Both the position numbers and the translations under genes were made by a program. From the NCBI GenBank assembly GCA_963931085.1, contig OZ006973.1:1488001-1552000 (forward strand): DNA of 64,000 nt. Direction: 5' to 3'. Shown here one piece after another: positions 45,071-54,886 of this stretch (positions within the stretch are counted from its first letter, which is position 1; each line of letters starts with the position of its first letter). Below the pieces are notes generated by a model. The model had not been told where the DNA came from. It saw only the letters and a program-made list of their open reading frames with translations, and did no database searches. This DNA is from UMGS1994 sp944386155 (GTDB lineage: Bacteria > Bacillota > Clostridia > TANB77 > CAG-508).

Positions 45071-46312
45071 TTATCCATTTTTATTTTTATACATTCTTAC
45101 AATATCTTTTAATCCTATTTTTGATCCATAATTTAATATAGCATTTGAATAGATCCTTATTGAAACTTTTGCTACAATAATTATTGTTATTAGTAATACA
45201 CCTATAGATAAAATTATATCTTTTGTTTCTGCGATTCCCATCATTATTCTAAGTGGCATACAGAAAGGTGATGAAATTGGTAATATTGATGCAATTATAT
45301 TTAAGTTACTTGTTGGATTCATCATTGTAAAGTATGCTAAATAAAATCCTATTATTACTAAAATTGCGACTGGACCATTTGCAGATTGTACATCTTCAGG
45401 TTTGCTTACTGTTGATCCTGTAAGAGCATATAGTAATGCATAAGCAGCATATCCAAGTAAGAAATATAATAAAGTCATTCCTATTAAAAATGGTGTTACA
45501 TTATTAAAATTAATAATACTATCTATTACTCCAGGCTCTAAAAATACTTCCTTACATATTAAAGCTACTATTAAATATACAGCAATTTGGATAAGTCCAA
45601 CTAAACCGATTCCTATAGTCTTACCTAAAACTATAGATCTTGGCGAAGTTGATGTTACTAAAGTTTCTATTATCTTTGAAGTTTTCTCTACAGTAATTGA
45701 TGTTGATACTTGATATGCACAATAGTATATAGCAAAGAATAATGCCATTGATAAAAGCATCATAACTGCTACATTTCCTTCTACTTTTTCTTCTTCTGTC
45801 TGTTTTAAACTAAATTCAAATTCAGGTGACATACTTTTTAGTTCTTCTTCTGTTAAATTTAATTTTGCAATTTGCATATTTGTATATATGCTAGAAATAG
45901 CATTTACGAGTGTCTCTGGAACTTCTTCTACATACATTAAATTTTCTACTATATATTCCATTGATATTTTTCCATTATTTGAATTAAGGATAAGAGCATC
46001 ATCTATTTCTCCATTTGTTATTTTTTCTTTTATCTCATCAAAACTTACCTCTTCATTTGATATTTCAACTTCATATCCTAAATCCATTTGCTTTATTACT
46101 TCTAAATTTCCTTCAAATATATTTTCTGAATCGACTAATAAAAGTTTATCATTAGATGAAGTACCCTCTCCATTATCTAATAATTTTAATATATTGGGGA
46201 TATTAAATAATAATACGATAATTAATATTATAATTATATTTGATATTATAAAAGATTTTCTCTTTACCATATCTTTAATAGTAAAGAAAGCAACTGTTAA
46301 AAGATCTCTCAT
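45071..46312 (-). CDS. ABC-2 type permease (NatB-like)
   Basis: 413 residues: one N-terminal helix (about 20-40), a large extracellular domain to about 175, then five or more membrane helices. This is the NatB/ABC-2 exporter topology. It follows its ATPase with 2 bases between them. Possible Na+ or drug/peptide efflux. Confidence 0.8.
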   Translation of the reverse strand: MRDLLTVAFFTIKDMVKRKSFIISNIIIILIIVLLFNIPNILKLLDNGEGTSSNDKLLLVDSENIFEGNLEVIKQMDLGYEVEISNEEVSFDEIKEKITNGEIDDALILNSNNGKISMEYIVENLMYVEEVPETLVNAISSIYTNMQIAKLNLTEEELKSMSPEFEFSLKQTEEEKVEGNVAVMMLLSMALFFAIYYCAYQVSTSITVEKTSKIIETLVTSTSPRSIVLGKTIGIGLVGLIQIAVYLIVALICKEVFLEPGVIDSIINFNNVTPFLIGMTLLYFLLGYAAYALLYALTGSTVSKPEDVQSANGPVAILVIIGFYLAYFTMMNPTSNLNIIASILPISSPFCMPLRIMMGIAETKDIILSIGVLLITIIIVAKVSIRIYSNAILNYGSKIGLKDIVRMYKNKNG

Positions 46313-46314
46313 TA

Positions 46315-47205
46315 TTACTCACCAACCTTTTCTATAAAAATATCGTTTAGTGATGGTTTCTTTATTTCAAATTTTGTAACTTTTACATCTTGATTTGATA
46401 GAATTTTAAATAATTTATACCCATCTTCTTCACTTTGAATCTTTATTTCATAATCATTATCTTTTTCTATATATATTTCAAGACCTAAATCTTTTATAAT
46501 ATTGTCTATATTTCTATCTGCAATTACACTTATTCTATTTGCTGGATATTTTGATTTTATATCATTTAAATTTCCTTGTAATACAGTCTTACCTTTATTT
46601 AATATTAAAACTTCTGTACAAAATTCTTCTATAGAACTCATTTGATGACTTGACATTATTATATATTTTCCTTCTTTTACAAGTTCTATTATTACATTTT
46701 TAAGAAGTTCTGTATTTACTGGATCTAACCCACTAAAAGGTTCATCTAATATAATTAATTCTGGACTATGCAAAATTGACGCAATAAATTGTATTTTTTG
46801 TTGATTTCCTTTTGACAATTTTTCAGCTGTCATTTCTAAATAATCAGAAACTTTTAATTTCTCTGCCCATTTTTTTATCTCTTCTTTTGCAGGCGCTTCC
46901 TTCATACCTTTTAATTTAGCAAAATAAGTTAATTGATCAATTATTTTAATCTTTGGATATATACCTCTTTCTTCTGGTAAATAACCAAAATTAACATTTT
47001 TTCTTTCGACTTTTTTTCCATTCCAATTAATCTCACCAGAGTCCTTTTTTAAGATTCCTAATATCATTCTAATAGTAGTCGTTTTTCCTGCACCATTAGT
47101 TCCTAAAAGTCCAAAAACTCCAGGATGATTCATCTCAAATGAAATACCATCTACTACAGTTTTATCACCATAGCTTTTCTTAACATCATGAACAACTAAT
47201 CCCAT
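46315..47205 (-). CDS. ABC transporter ATP-binding protein (NatA-like)
   Basis: 296 residues. Walker A (G-T-N-G-A-G-K-T-T), signature L-S-K-G-N-Q-Q, Walker B (L-I-I-L-D-E-P) and H-loop (S-S-H-Q) are seen, with the C-terminal extension typical of NatA-like exporters. Confidence 0.9.
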   Translation of the reverse strand: MGLVVHDVKKSYGDKTVVDGISFEMNHPGVFGLLGTNGAGKTTTIRMILGILKKDSGEINWNGKKVERKNVNFGYLPEERGIYPKIKIIDQLTYFAKLKGMKEAPAKEEIKKWAEKLKVSDYLEMTAEKLSKGNQQKIQFIASILHSPELIILDEPFSGLDPVNTELLKNVIIELVKEGKYIIMSSHQMSSIEEFCTEVLILNKGKTVLQGNLNDIKSKYPANRISVIADRNIDNIIKDLGLEIYIEKDNDYEIKIQSEEDGYKLFKILSNQDVKVTKFEIKKPSLNDIFIEKVGE

Positions 47206-47282
47206 TTTTATTTTTCCTTTCCAAAATAATTTATATATTAAATAGACTTAAAATCTATCTATATAACTAACTTAAATTTTAA

Positions 47283-47711
47283 TTAATTTCTTTTTGAAAT
47301 GATTATATATGTAACTAAATATATTATTAATTCAAATGAAATTAAAATTCCTAATATTTTTGATATAAACATATATCCTAAAAAAGCACAGACTATACTA
47401 GCTAAAGCTTCTGAAACTAAAGTTATCCTAAAACTTATAGATAATGATTTATCAAAAATACTTAAAATTCTTTCATCTTTTTGCAAATTTTCCGCTTCTA
47501 TATTTTTCTTAGGATTAATAACTAATATGATTGAATAAATCAAAAAATATACCCCAACAAATATAACTCCAAAAGCAAATCCAAATAAATAATTTTTTAA
47601 TTCATTTGTAATATCTTTTCCAAAAAAAGATATTAATATTGATATTAATCCAATTACTAAGCAAAAAATTGACCCTATTAATCTAGTTTTAGCAAACTTA
47701 CTAATTTTCAT
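47283..47711 (-). CDS. four-helix membrane protein adjacent to XRE regulator
   Basis: 142 residues from ATG 47711, chosen because GAGGAGG lies 9 bases upstream inside the XRE gene. Four hydrophobic segments and a cytoplasmic loop with Q-K-D-E-R-I-L-S. Small XRE regulator plus DUF-type membrane protein pairs are common in Bacillota; function unknown. Confidence 0.7.
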   Translation of the reverse strand: MKISKFAKTRLIGSIFCLVIGLISILISFFGKDITNELKNYLFGFAFGVIFVGVYFLIYSIILVINPKKNIEAENLQKDERILSIFDKSLSISFRITLVSEALASIVCAFLGYMFISKILGILISFELIIYLVTYIIISKRN

Positions 47712-47913
47712 CTTTATCATCCTCCTCATATATAAACACATCTTCTATTTTTTTACCAAAATGTTTAGAAATTTTAAATGCAAGTAATATAGAAGGATTA
47801 TATTTTCCCTTTTCAATAGATATTATAGTTTGCCTAGAAACTCCTATCTTAAAGCCTAAATCTTCTTGCGTTTCCCCTAGTTCTTTTCTAAATTCTTCTA
47901 CTTTATTTTTCAC
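47701..47913 (-). CDS. XRE-family HTH regulator
   Basis: 70 residues, one helix-turn-helix (T-Q-E-D-L-G-F-K-I-G-V-S-R-Q-T-I-I-S-I-E-K-G split over the domain) of the YozG/Xre short class. Overlaps the membrane-protein gene. Likely autoregulates this pair. Confidence 0.85.
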   Translation of the reverse strand: MKNKVEEFRKELGETQEDLGFKIGVSRQTIISIEKGKYNPSILLAFKISKHFGKKIEDVFIYEEDDKDEN

Positions 47914-48149
47914 ATCTTACATCTCCTTATTGAGTACAAAACGTGTTTTACAAATATAATATAGTAAATTTTATTTTTAATGTCAAGTACCTTTTACATT
48001 TTTATTTCAATTTTTATTTTTTTCTTATTATTTTATCTATCTTTTTAATTTATTTTTTAAATATTTTAAATTAATTTAATAATTAAAGAATCAAAATAAA
48101 AATAAAAATTATAATAAAAATTATATTCAAAATATACTTATAAACATAA

Positions 48150-48196
48150 TAAAAAGTCAGGAATAGTATAATTCTTTTCTACTCCTGACTTTTTTA
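48150..48196. terminator. terminator in the 47914-48213 gap
   Basis: AAAAAGTCAGGA...TCCTGACTTTTTT stem. It terminates the cation-efflux gene on the minus strand. The rest of the gap 47914-48213 is AT-rich, and beyond a probable promoter for the XRE gene I see nothing in it. Confidence 0.8.
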
Positions 48197-48213
48197 ATTT
48201 ATTTAATTAAAGC

Positions 48214-49380
48214 TTATACATAACTATGTTCAATAGTTATTACTAGATTAATTTCTTTTTTCTTCTCTTTTACTTTTTCTCTTAATTCTTTTAATATAAC
48301 ATCATTTGTTTTTTCATATTTATAAGGAATTACTAAATCAAAAATCACATTAGTTTGCTTTTTTCCTTCAACAATTCTAAAATCATGAAATTTAAAATCT
48401 TTATCATATTCTTCTATTACTTCAGAAATTATTTTCTTATATCTATTTATATTTTCATCATTTACTGCAATCGGATCCATATGAATACAAATAACGATAT
48501 TTAATTTACTATTTATTTCTTTTTCTACTCTATCTATGACCTCATGTACTTCTAATATATCTGCATCACATGGTACTTCTGCATGAGCAGATGCAATTAT
48601 TCTTCCTGGACCATAATCATGTATTATTAAATCATGTACACCATAAATCCATTTTTCTTTAGTCATTAAATCTTCTATACTTTTAACAAGCTCTGGATCT
48701 GGGGCTTTTCCAAGAAGATTACCTACTATATCTTTTATAATATCTATTCCTGCTAAAACAACTACAAAAGCTACTATTAATCCAATAATACCATCTGCAT
48801 ATATAAAATCTGTAAATGAAGATATTAATAAAGCAATAATTGCAGCAAAAGTTGCTAAACAGTCATTTAAACTATCTTGCTTTACAGCTTTTGCATTAAC
48901 ATTATTCGTCTTTTTAAATATTTTATCATTAAATCCTGCAAGCCATAATTTAACTACTATTGAAAGTATAAGTACAACAAGTGATACTATACTAAATGTT
49001 ACTTCTTGAGGATTTATTATTTTTTCAATACTTGATTTTCCAAGTTCAAATCCCATAAGAAATATCAAAAAAGCTACTACTAAAGCACTTATATACTCCA
49101 TTCTTCCATGACCAAAAGGATGCTCTGCATCTACTGGTTTATTTGCAAGTTTTGTTCCTAAAATCGTAACTATATTAGAACTTGCATCAGATAAGTTATT
49201 AATACCATCAGCCATTATAGAAACTGAATTAGATATAACCCCTATGAAAAACTTTGATACTGATAGAATAATATTACAAAGTATTCCAACTATTCCAGAT
49301 ACAATACCATATCTTTCTCTCTTCTTTAATTCTGATAAATCTTTGTTTTCTACAAATATTTTTAAAATAAGCTCTCCCAT
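48214..49380 (-). CDS. cation diffusion facilitator transporter
   Basis: 388 residues. Six membrane helices with S-x2-A-D-G-x2-N-L-S-D (metal site, H/D-x3-D pattern) in helix 2 and H-P-F-G-H-G-R-M-E-Y loop; C-terminal cytoplasmic domain about 210-290, followed by about 90 extra residues. It should export Zn2+/Mn2+/Fe2+ by proton exchange. A 12-copy AAT microsatellite lies in its 5' leader. Confidence 0.9.
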   Translation of the reverse strand: MGELILKIFVENKDLSELKKRERYGIVSGIVGILCNIILSVSKFFIGVISNSVSIMADGINNLSDASSNIVTILGTKLANKPVDAEHPFGHGRMEYISALVVAFLIFLMGFELGKSSIEKIINPQEVTFSIVSLVVLILSIVVKLWLAGFNDKIFKKTNNVNAKAVKQDSLNDCLATFAAIIALLISSFTDFIYADGIIGLIVAFVVVLAGIDIIKDIVGNLLGKAPDPELVKSIEDLMTKEKWIYGVHDLIIHDYGPGRIIASAHAEVPCDADILEVHEVIDRVEKEINSKLNIVICIHMDPIAVNDENINRYKKIISEVIEEYDKDFKFHDFRIVEGKKQTNVIFDLVIPYKYEKTNDVILKELREKVKEKKKEINLVITIEHSYV

Positions 49381-49393
49381 ACTGCCACCTTCA

Positions 49394-49433
<40 letters not shown>

Positions 49434-49453
49434 TCTTTTTTAATCTTTTACTT

Positions 49454-49771
49454 TTAAACTTTAATTTCTAATCTTTTATATCTACTTATATCTATTTTAT
49501 TATCTAAAAAATTTTTTATTTCACAATTTTCTTTTACTATTAATTCTTTTTGTTCTTTTTTCAATTTTTTAAAATGATATTCTAATTTAGATGCAACAGA
49601 TCTAGAATCACTTTCCCAAACTGCCTCTAATTTTACTGGAGTATGTTTTAAAGTATATTTAGCACATTTTTCTGTTTTTTTAAAATGTTCATTCATTCTT
49701 CTTTCTAAATCATTTGTAATTCCTGTATAAAGTGAATTATCTATACATCTTATTACATATGTGTAGTACAT
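49454..49771 (-). CDS. GIY-YIG nuclease-like protein
   Basis: 105 residues: Y-T-Y-V and Y-T-G-I (the GIY-YIG pair), R-M-N-E-H, and the UvrC-type ending. Of the YhbQ class. DNA-repair-related function presumed. Confidence 0.85.
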   Translation of the reverse strand: MYYTYVIRCIDNSLYTGITNDLERRMNEHFKKTEKCAKYTLKHTPVKLEAVWESDSRSVASKLEYHFKKLKKEQKELIVKENCEIKNFLDNKIDISRYKRLEIKV

Positions 49772-49782
49772 AAATAAATCCT

Positions 49783-50373
49783 CTAAATCTTTCTTCGAAT
49801 TTCATTTTCTAATTCTTTTATATTTATACTAGATATTTTTTCTATAAATTCATCTAAATCTTTTTCAGAAAAAATTAATTTTTTCTCTTTCAAATCTGAA
49901 TCTTCTAATTTCTTTTCTTTCTTATTTTTTCTAATATTCTTTTCTAGTCTATCACCAAAAATTGAAAAATCAATATTATACTTTTTATTTAAATACTCAT
50001 TTGTCATTTCATAACTATAATATAAATCTCTTACAAAATCTTGATAATCTATATTTTTAATAAATTCTTTTTCAAAAAATTCATTAAAAAATAAATAATC
50101 TGTAAGTAAATGCAGAAAAACTCCTTTTTCGAAATCAGTCTCTACTTTATTATCTTTTAAGTACAAATCTAATCTTACTTTTCCTAATAAATATTTTTCT
50201 AAATTGTTTTTATTAGTCTCTGTTGTATAATGTGAAATTTTTTTATCATTCACTAAATCTGGTGCAACAAGTCCATTATAAAAACTATTTTCATTTTTAA
50301 TAACATCTTTTTTATTTTTTTGTTTTTCTATATATCTTTTTCCTATAGCTAAATGAATATTAAATCCTGGCAT
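49783..50373 (-). CDS. zinc-dependent phospholipase C-like/HD-like protein
   Basis: 196 residues. I-H-L-A-I-G-K-R-Y near the start, A-P-D-L-V, S-H-Y and G-V-F-L-H-L-L-T-D-Y-L-F resemble the small zinc-dependent phospholipase C-like family seen in Bacillota. Conserved His/Asp spacing supports metal binding. Specific activity unknown. Confidence 0.55.
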   Translation of the reverse strand: MPGFNIHLAIGKRYIEKQKNKKDVIKNENSFYNGLVAPDLVNDKKISHYTTETNKNNLEKYLLGKVRLDLYLKDNKVETDFEKGVFLHLLTDYLFFNEFFEKEFIKNIDYQDFVRDLYYSYEMTNEYLNKKYNIDFSIFGDRLEKNIRKNKKEKKLEDSDLKEKKLIFSEKDLDEFIEKISSINIKELENEIRRKI

Positions 50374-50528
50374 AATAACTCCTAAAATTAATAATTAATA
50401 CATTTCTATTATATAAAATTTTTAAGTAAATTCCAATAAAAAAGAACTAATTATATAAAATATAAATAGCCCTTTTTCCTTTTATACAATAAATACTAAT
50501 TTCTATTTAAGTTAATCTAAGTTAATAA

Positions 50529-51074
50529 TTATTCAGCTGTTTCTTCTTTTTTAGCTGATTTTTTTTCTTCTTTTTCTTCTTTTACTTCAGCTTTAACTTC
50601 TTCAGTAGCTTCTGTTTTTACTTCTTCTACAACTGGTTCTTCAACTACTTCAGCATCAGCTGTTTCAACTTCATCCAATTCTCCAGGAACAACTTCTTCT
50701 TTAACAACGATTTCGTTAGTAACAATTCTTGCTCCAACTTTTTCTTTAGTTTTAGCAGCTTTACCAACTCTATCTCTTAAGTAATATAATTTAGCTCTTC
50801 TTGATTTACCAACTCTTACTACTTCTACTTTCTCTACGTTTGGTGAATGAACTAAGAAAGTTTTTTCAACTCCTACACCATAAGAAATTCTTCTTACTGT
50901 GAATGTAGCATTAACTCCTCCACCTTGTTTTTTAATAATTATTCCTTCGAAAACTTGGATTCTTTCTCTTGATCCTTCTTTAATCTTAGCATGTACTCTT
51001 ACAGTATCACCAACATGTAAATCAGGAATTTTATTCTTTAGTTGTTCATGTTCTATTGATTTTAATATATCCAT
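50529..51074 (-). CDS. rplS: 50S ribosomal protein L19 with acidic extension
   Basis: 181 residues from ATG 51074 (GAGGAGG within the end of trmD). The first about 115 residues match L19 (D-I-L-K-S-I-E, G-D-T-V-R-V-H, R-I-Q-V-F-E-G, G-V-G-V-E-K-T-F, K-L-Y-Y-L-R). The rest is a Glu/Val/Lys-rich tail of about 60 residues beyond usual length, seen in some Clostridia. Last gene of the ribosome operon. Confidence 0.95.
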   Translation of the reverse strand: MDILKSIEHEQLKNKIPDLHVGDTVRVHAKIKEGSRERIQVFEGIIIKKQGGGVNATFTVRRISYGVGVEKTFLVHSPNVEKVEVVRVGKSRRAKLYYLRDRVGKAAKTKEKVGARIVTNEIVVKEEVVPGELDEVETADAEVVEEPVVEEVKTEATEEVKAEVKEEKEEKKSAKKEETAE

Positions 51075-51075
51075 G

Positions 51076-51795
51076 TTAAACCTCCTCATTCAAATTTTTT
51101 ATATAGATTTTTTCTTTTTCTGTTAGCTCTATATTATCTAACAATTCAGGTCTTTTTTTCAAAGTATTTTTCAAAGACTCTTGTCTTCTCCATTTATTAA
51201 TATTTTCATGGTGTCCAGATATTAAGACATCTGGTACTTTTTCCCCCATAAATACTTCTGGTCTTGTATATTGCGGATATTCTAATAATCCATTTGAAAA
51301 TGATTCTTCTGAAACTGATTCATTTGATATTACTCCATCAATATATCTACTAACTGAATCTATAAGTACCATAGCAGGAATTTCTCCTCCAGTTAAAACA
51401 TAATCTCCAATAGATATTTCCTCATCTACTATTTTATCTAATACTCTCTGGTCAATTCCTTCATAATGACCACAAAGAATTATTAAATGATTTTCCTTTG
51501 ATAATTCTTCTACTTTTTTTTGATTAAGTTTTTTCCCTTGTGGAGACATATAAATTACTTTAGCATTTTTATCTTTTACAGAATCATATGCAGAATATAC
51601 AACATCTGGTTTCATAACCATTCCAGCTCCTCCACCATATGGTGTATCATCTACTTTTTTGTGTTTATCATTAGAAAAATCTCTAATATTTATTAAATTA
51701 ATATCTATTAAATCTTTTTCTATAGCTTTTCCAATAACGCTAGATTTTAAAATTTCAAACATTTCTGGAAATAATGTTAATACATCAAATTTCAT
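51076..51795 (-). CDS. trmD: tRNA (guanine-N1)-methyltransferase TrmD
   Basis: 239 residues, SPOUT knot with P-Y-G-G-G-A-G-M-V-M, L-C-G-H-Y-E-G-I-D-Q-R and S-I-G-D-Y-V-L-T-G-G-E. It methylates G37 of tRNAs with G36-G37 to prevent +1 slipping. This bears on the window: the divergent tRNA-Gly has C36-G37, so it should not be a TrmD substrate, leaving G37 free to pair. Confidence 0.95.
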   Translation of the reverse strand: MKFDVLTLFPEMFEILKSSVIGKAIEKDLIDINLINIRDFSNDKHKKVDDTPYGGGAGMVMKPDVVYSAYDSVKDKNAKVIYMSPQGKKLNQKKVEELSKENHLIILCGHYEGIDQRVLDKIVDEEISIGDYVLTGGEIPAMVLIDSVSRYIDGVISNESVSEESFSNGLLEYPQYTRPEVFMGEKVPDVLISGHHENINKWRRQESLKNTLKKRPELLDNIELTEKEKIYIKNLNEEV

Positions 51796-51796
51796 A

Positions 51797-52300
51797 TTAT
51801 AGCCCCTTTATAAGGTTAATTATCATTTTCTTATTTTTAATATCCACTTTTTTTACAACATCTTTTATTGCAGGAATTAATAAATCTGTATTTTCTTCTC
51901 TTTTAATAACATATACATCATTACTACCAGTTGAAAAAACATCTATTATTTTTCCTACATATTCATTATTTTCTAAATATACGTTAGTATCTATTAAATC
52001 AACAATAAAATATGTATCTTCTGGAAGTTTTCTAGCATCTTTTCTAGAAATTTTTATATAACAATTTCTAAATTTTTCAGCTTCTTCTATTGAATCAATA
52101 TTTTTAAATTTTATTAAAACTTGATTTTTGTGGAATCTAACTTCTTCGATTTCATATTCAGTTAATTCTTTGTTTTTTTCTATGAAGACTTTTTTTATTT
52201 CTTCAAATCTACTTACATCATCTGTAAAAGGATTTACTTTAACTATTCCTTTTAATCCTGATGTATTTACTATTTGACCTATTTCAAAATATTCTTGCAT
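51797..52300 (-). CDS. rimM: 16S rRNA processing protein RimM
   Basis: 167 residues from ATG 52300 (AAGGAA upstream, rather than the 52321 start). N-terminal barrel (E-I-G-Q-I-V-N-T-S-G-L-K-G-I-V-K-V) and PRC-like C-terminal domain (S-T-G-S-N-D-V-Y-V-I; L-L-I-P-A-I). Needed for 30S maturation. Confidence 0.9.
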   Translation of the reverse strand: MQEYFEIGQIVNTSGLKGIVKVNPFTDDVSRFEEIKKVFIEKNKELTEYEIEEVRFHKNQVLIKFKNIDSIEEAEKFRNCYIKISRKDARKLPEDTYFIVDLIDTNVYLENNEYVGKIIDVFSTGSNDVYVIKREENTDLLIPAIKDVVKKVDIKNKKMIINLIKGL

Positions 52301-52310
52301 CTTAATTTCC

Positions 52311-52541
52311 TTAATCAACAAACTCTATAACTATTTTTTTATTTTCTTTAGAAGCTATGGCTCTCATTAATGTTCTGATAGATTTTGCAATCTTACCATT
52401 TTTACCAATAACTCTTCCCATATCTCCTTTGCTTACTCTAACTTCATATTTAGTTTCTTTTTCTGAAGGTATTTCAGTAACTGATACAGTCGCATTTTCA
52501 GGAATTAAGCTTTCAATAATTGTTTCTAGAATTTCTTTCAT
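52311..52541 (-). CDS. khpA: KH-domain RNA-binding protein KhpA/YlqC
   Basis: 76 residues: single KH domain with G-R-V-I-G-K-N-G-K-I-A loop. Standard position between rpsP and rimM. Confidence 0.9.
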   Translation of the reverse strand: MKEILETIIESLIPENATVSVTEIPSEKETKYEVRVSKGDMGRVIGKNGKIAKSIRTLMRAIASKENKKIVIEFVD

Positions 52542-52564
52542 ATTAAGCCTCCTAGCACTTCTTA

Positions 52565-52798
52565 TTAGTTAGCTTTTTCTATTAAAGCTTTAACTGTATC
52601 TGTTGGTTTTGCACCATTTTTAATCCATTTTTCAACTAATTCTTTGTTTAATACAACTGTTGCTGGATCTGTCATAGGATCATATGTTCCTATTTTTTCA
52701 ATAATTCTTCCATCTCTTGGAGATTTAGAATCTGCTACTACAATATGGTAGAATGGAGCTTTTTTCTTTCCAACTCTTTGTAATCTAATTTTTACCAT
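52565..52798 (-). CDS. rpsP: 30S ribosomal protein S16
   Basis: 77 residues with I-R-L-x-R-x-G-K-K and P-F-Y-H-I-V-V-A-D-S-K-S-P-R-D-G-R. Full length. GGGGG lies upstream of the ATG. Confidence 0.95.
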   Translation of the reverse strand: MVKIRLQRVGKKKAPFYHIVVADSKSPRDGRIIEKIGTYDPMTDPATVVLNKELVEKWIKNGAKPTDTVKALIEKAN

Positions 52799-52889
52799 AA
52801 AATATTCACCCCCTGAAAATTCTTTATATTTATATAAATTTAAAAATTTAAAAACTAATCTATAAATTTTACTATTTAAATTATTAAAA

Positions 52890-54254
52890 CTATTTTAAAT
52901 CAGTAAAATCTTTTAAATCCATATTTCCATTTCCAAATTTTTTCATCATTTTTTTCATAGCACCTTTATTATTAGTCATCTTTTTCATCATCTTTTGGGT
53001 CATTTCATATGAATTCATAAACTTATTTATATCTTGTACTGTAGTTCCGCTTCCTTTAGCAATTCTTAAACGTCTACTACCATTAAGGATTTTAGGATCA
53101 CGTCTTTCTTCTTTAGTCATTGAAGATATTATAGCTTCGATCTTGTCAAATTCTTTGTCATCAACTTTAACATTTTTTAAAGCATCCATACCTGGTAACA
53201 TTTTTAATATAGATGAAAAAGAACCAAGTTTCTTAACTTGTTTTAATTGAGCTAAATAATCATCTAAATCAAACCCTTGTTTTTTTAGTTTTTTCTCTAA
53301 TCGCAATGTCTCTTCTTCATCAAATGTTTCTTCTGCTTTCTCAATGATTGATAAAACATCACCCATTCCTAAAATTCTAGATGCCATTCTATCTGGATGA
53401 AACTCCTCAATATCACTCAATTTTTCACCTGTTGCTGCATATTTTATAGGTTTTCCTGTTACCTTTTTAACAGATAATGCACTACCACCTCTTGTATCAC
53501 CATCAAGTTTTGTTAATATAACTCCATCTATTCCAAGCTCATCATTAAAACTACTTGCAACATTTACAGCATCTTGACCTGTCATAGCGTCAACTACTAA
53601 TAAAATTTCATGTGGCTTTACATCAGCTTTAACTTTTTTTAGTTCTTGCATTAACTCTTCATCTATATGAAGTCTACCTGCAGTATCTAAAATTATTACA
53701 TCATTCATTTTTGAATAAGCCTGACTTATTGATTGTCTAGCTATAAGTGATACATCTTTTGTGTTTTCATTTGCATATACTGGTATGTCTAACTGTTTTC
53801 CAACAACTTGTAATTGTTTTATAGCGGCAGGTCTGTACACATCGCATGCAACAAGTAAAGGTTTCTTTCCTTGTTTTCTTATGATATTAGCAAGTTTTCC
53901 TGCTGTTGTTGTTTTACCTGAACCTTGAAGACCAACAAGCATTATAATTGTTGGTGGATTTGATGAAAAAGATATCTTGCTATCTTCTCCACCTAACAGA
54001 TCAACTAATTCATCTTTAACAATCTTTACAATTTGTTGTCCTGGAGTTAATGACTTTAAAACATCTTGACCTACAGCTTTTTCTTCAATAACTTTAATAA
54101 AGTCTTTTACTATTTTGTAGTTAACATCTGCTTCTAATAAAGCAAGTTTAACTTCTCTTAGAACTTCTTTTAAATCACCTTCTGTGACTCTTGTTTTTCC
54201 TCTTAATTTTCTAGTAATTTCTTGTAGTCTTGATGATAATCCTTCAAAAGCCAT
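52890..54254 (-). CDS. ffh: signal recognition particle protein Ffh
   Basis: 454 residues: N domain, GTPase G domain with G-L-Q-G-S-G-K-T-T, D-T-A-G-R and T-K-L-D-G-D-T-R-G-G, then Met-rich M domain (many Met in the last 80 residues). Targets membrane/secreted proteins to SecYEG. Confidence 0.95.
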   Translation of the reverse strand: MAFEGLSSRLQEITRKLRGKTRVTEGDLKEVLREVKLALLEADVNYKIVKDFIKVIEEKAVGQDVLKSLTPGQQIVKIVKDELVDLLGGEDSKISFSSNPPTIIMLVGLQGSGKTTTAGKLANIIRKQGKKPLLVACDVYRPAAIKQLQVVGKQLDIPVYANENTKDVSLIARQSISQAYSKMNDVIILDTAGRLHIDEELMQELKKVKADVKPHEILLVVDAMTGQDAVNVASSFNDELGIDGVILTKLDGDTRGGSALSVKKVTGKPIKYAATGEKLSDIEEFHPDRMASRILGMGDVLSIIEKAEETFDEEETLRLEKKLKKQGFDLDDYLAQLKQVKKLGSFSSILKMLPGMDALKNVKVDDKEFDKIEAIISSMTKEERRDPKILNGSRRLRIAKGSGTTVQDINKFMNSYEMTQKMMKKMTNNKGAMKKMMKKFGNGNMDLKDFTDLK

Positions 54255-54317
54255 ATTTACCTCCTAAATTCATCTGAAAAATTTTAGTTTTAAATTATTT
54301 AGTAATTTATAATTTAA

Positions 54318-54665
54318 TTAAACTAAACAATTTAATTCTGATTTGATATGTTCAAGAATTTTTGCAACTTCTTTATCTGATGATTGTTGCTTGATTTTAG
54401 TTATTTCAGATAATATTACAGCTATTTTTTCTTCTTGCATCATCGTCTTTTTCATAATCCCTAGCTTTTCTTCGTATTCGAAAAGCTTATTTTCCCCCTT
54501 CTTTATATTGTCTCTTGCAGCTTGCCTAGTAATATTATAATTTTCAGCAATTTCTGATAAAGACAAATCATTATTGTAGTAATCATCTATAAAACTAAAT
54601 TGTTTTTCAGTAAGTAATTTTCCGTATATTTGGCATAAAATACTAACTTCAATCTTCTTTTCCAT
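54318..54665 (-). CDS. ylxM: SRP-associated HTH protein YlxM
   Basis: 115 residues: sigma-70 region 4-like helix-turn-helix (Q-F-S-F-I-D-D-Y-Y-N-N-D-L-S-L-S-E-I-A) followed by a helical tail. Immediately upstream of ffh, the usual place. Confidence 0.85.
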   Translation of the reverse strand: MEKKIEVSILCQIYGKLLTEKQFSFIDDYYNNDLSLSEIAENYNITRQAARDNIKKGENKLFEYEEKLGIMKKTMMQEEKIAVILSEITKIKQQSSDKEVAKILEHIKSELNCLV

Positions 54666-54827
54666 AGATAATCACCCCTTTTAAAATGTAATGCTAATAT
54701 ACTTTACACCTTTTTAGTGCTTTTGTCAAGCTTTTACATCATTTTTTTATCATTTTTATTTGCTTTTTTAATTAGTTTTATAATTTTTACTTATTTATTT
54801 TTTCGACAATGATTTATCTTTCATATA

Positions 54828-54870
54828 AAAAGATGGAATTATTTAAAATAAAATAATCCCATCTTTATTT
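54828..54870. terminator. terminator of the pilin-like gene
   Basis: AAAGATGG.A.TTATTT and its complement AAATAATCCCATCTTT form the stem between 54829 and 54867. The larger ylxM-pilin gap (54666-54886) otherwise holds only AT-rich promoter-like sequence. Confidence 0.7.
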
Positions 54871-54886
54871 AATCATATTTTCTTTT

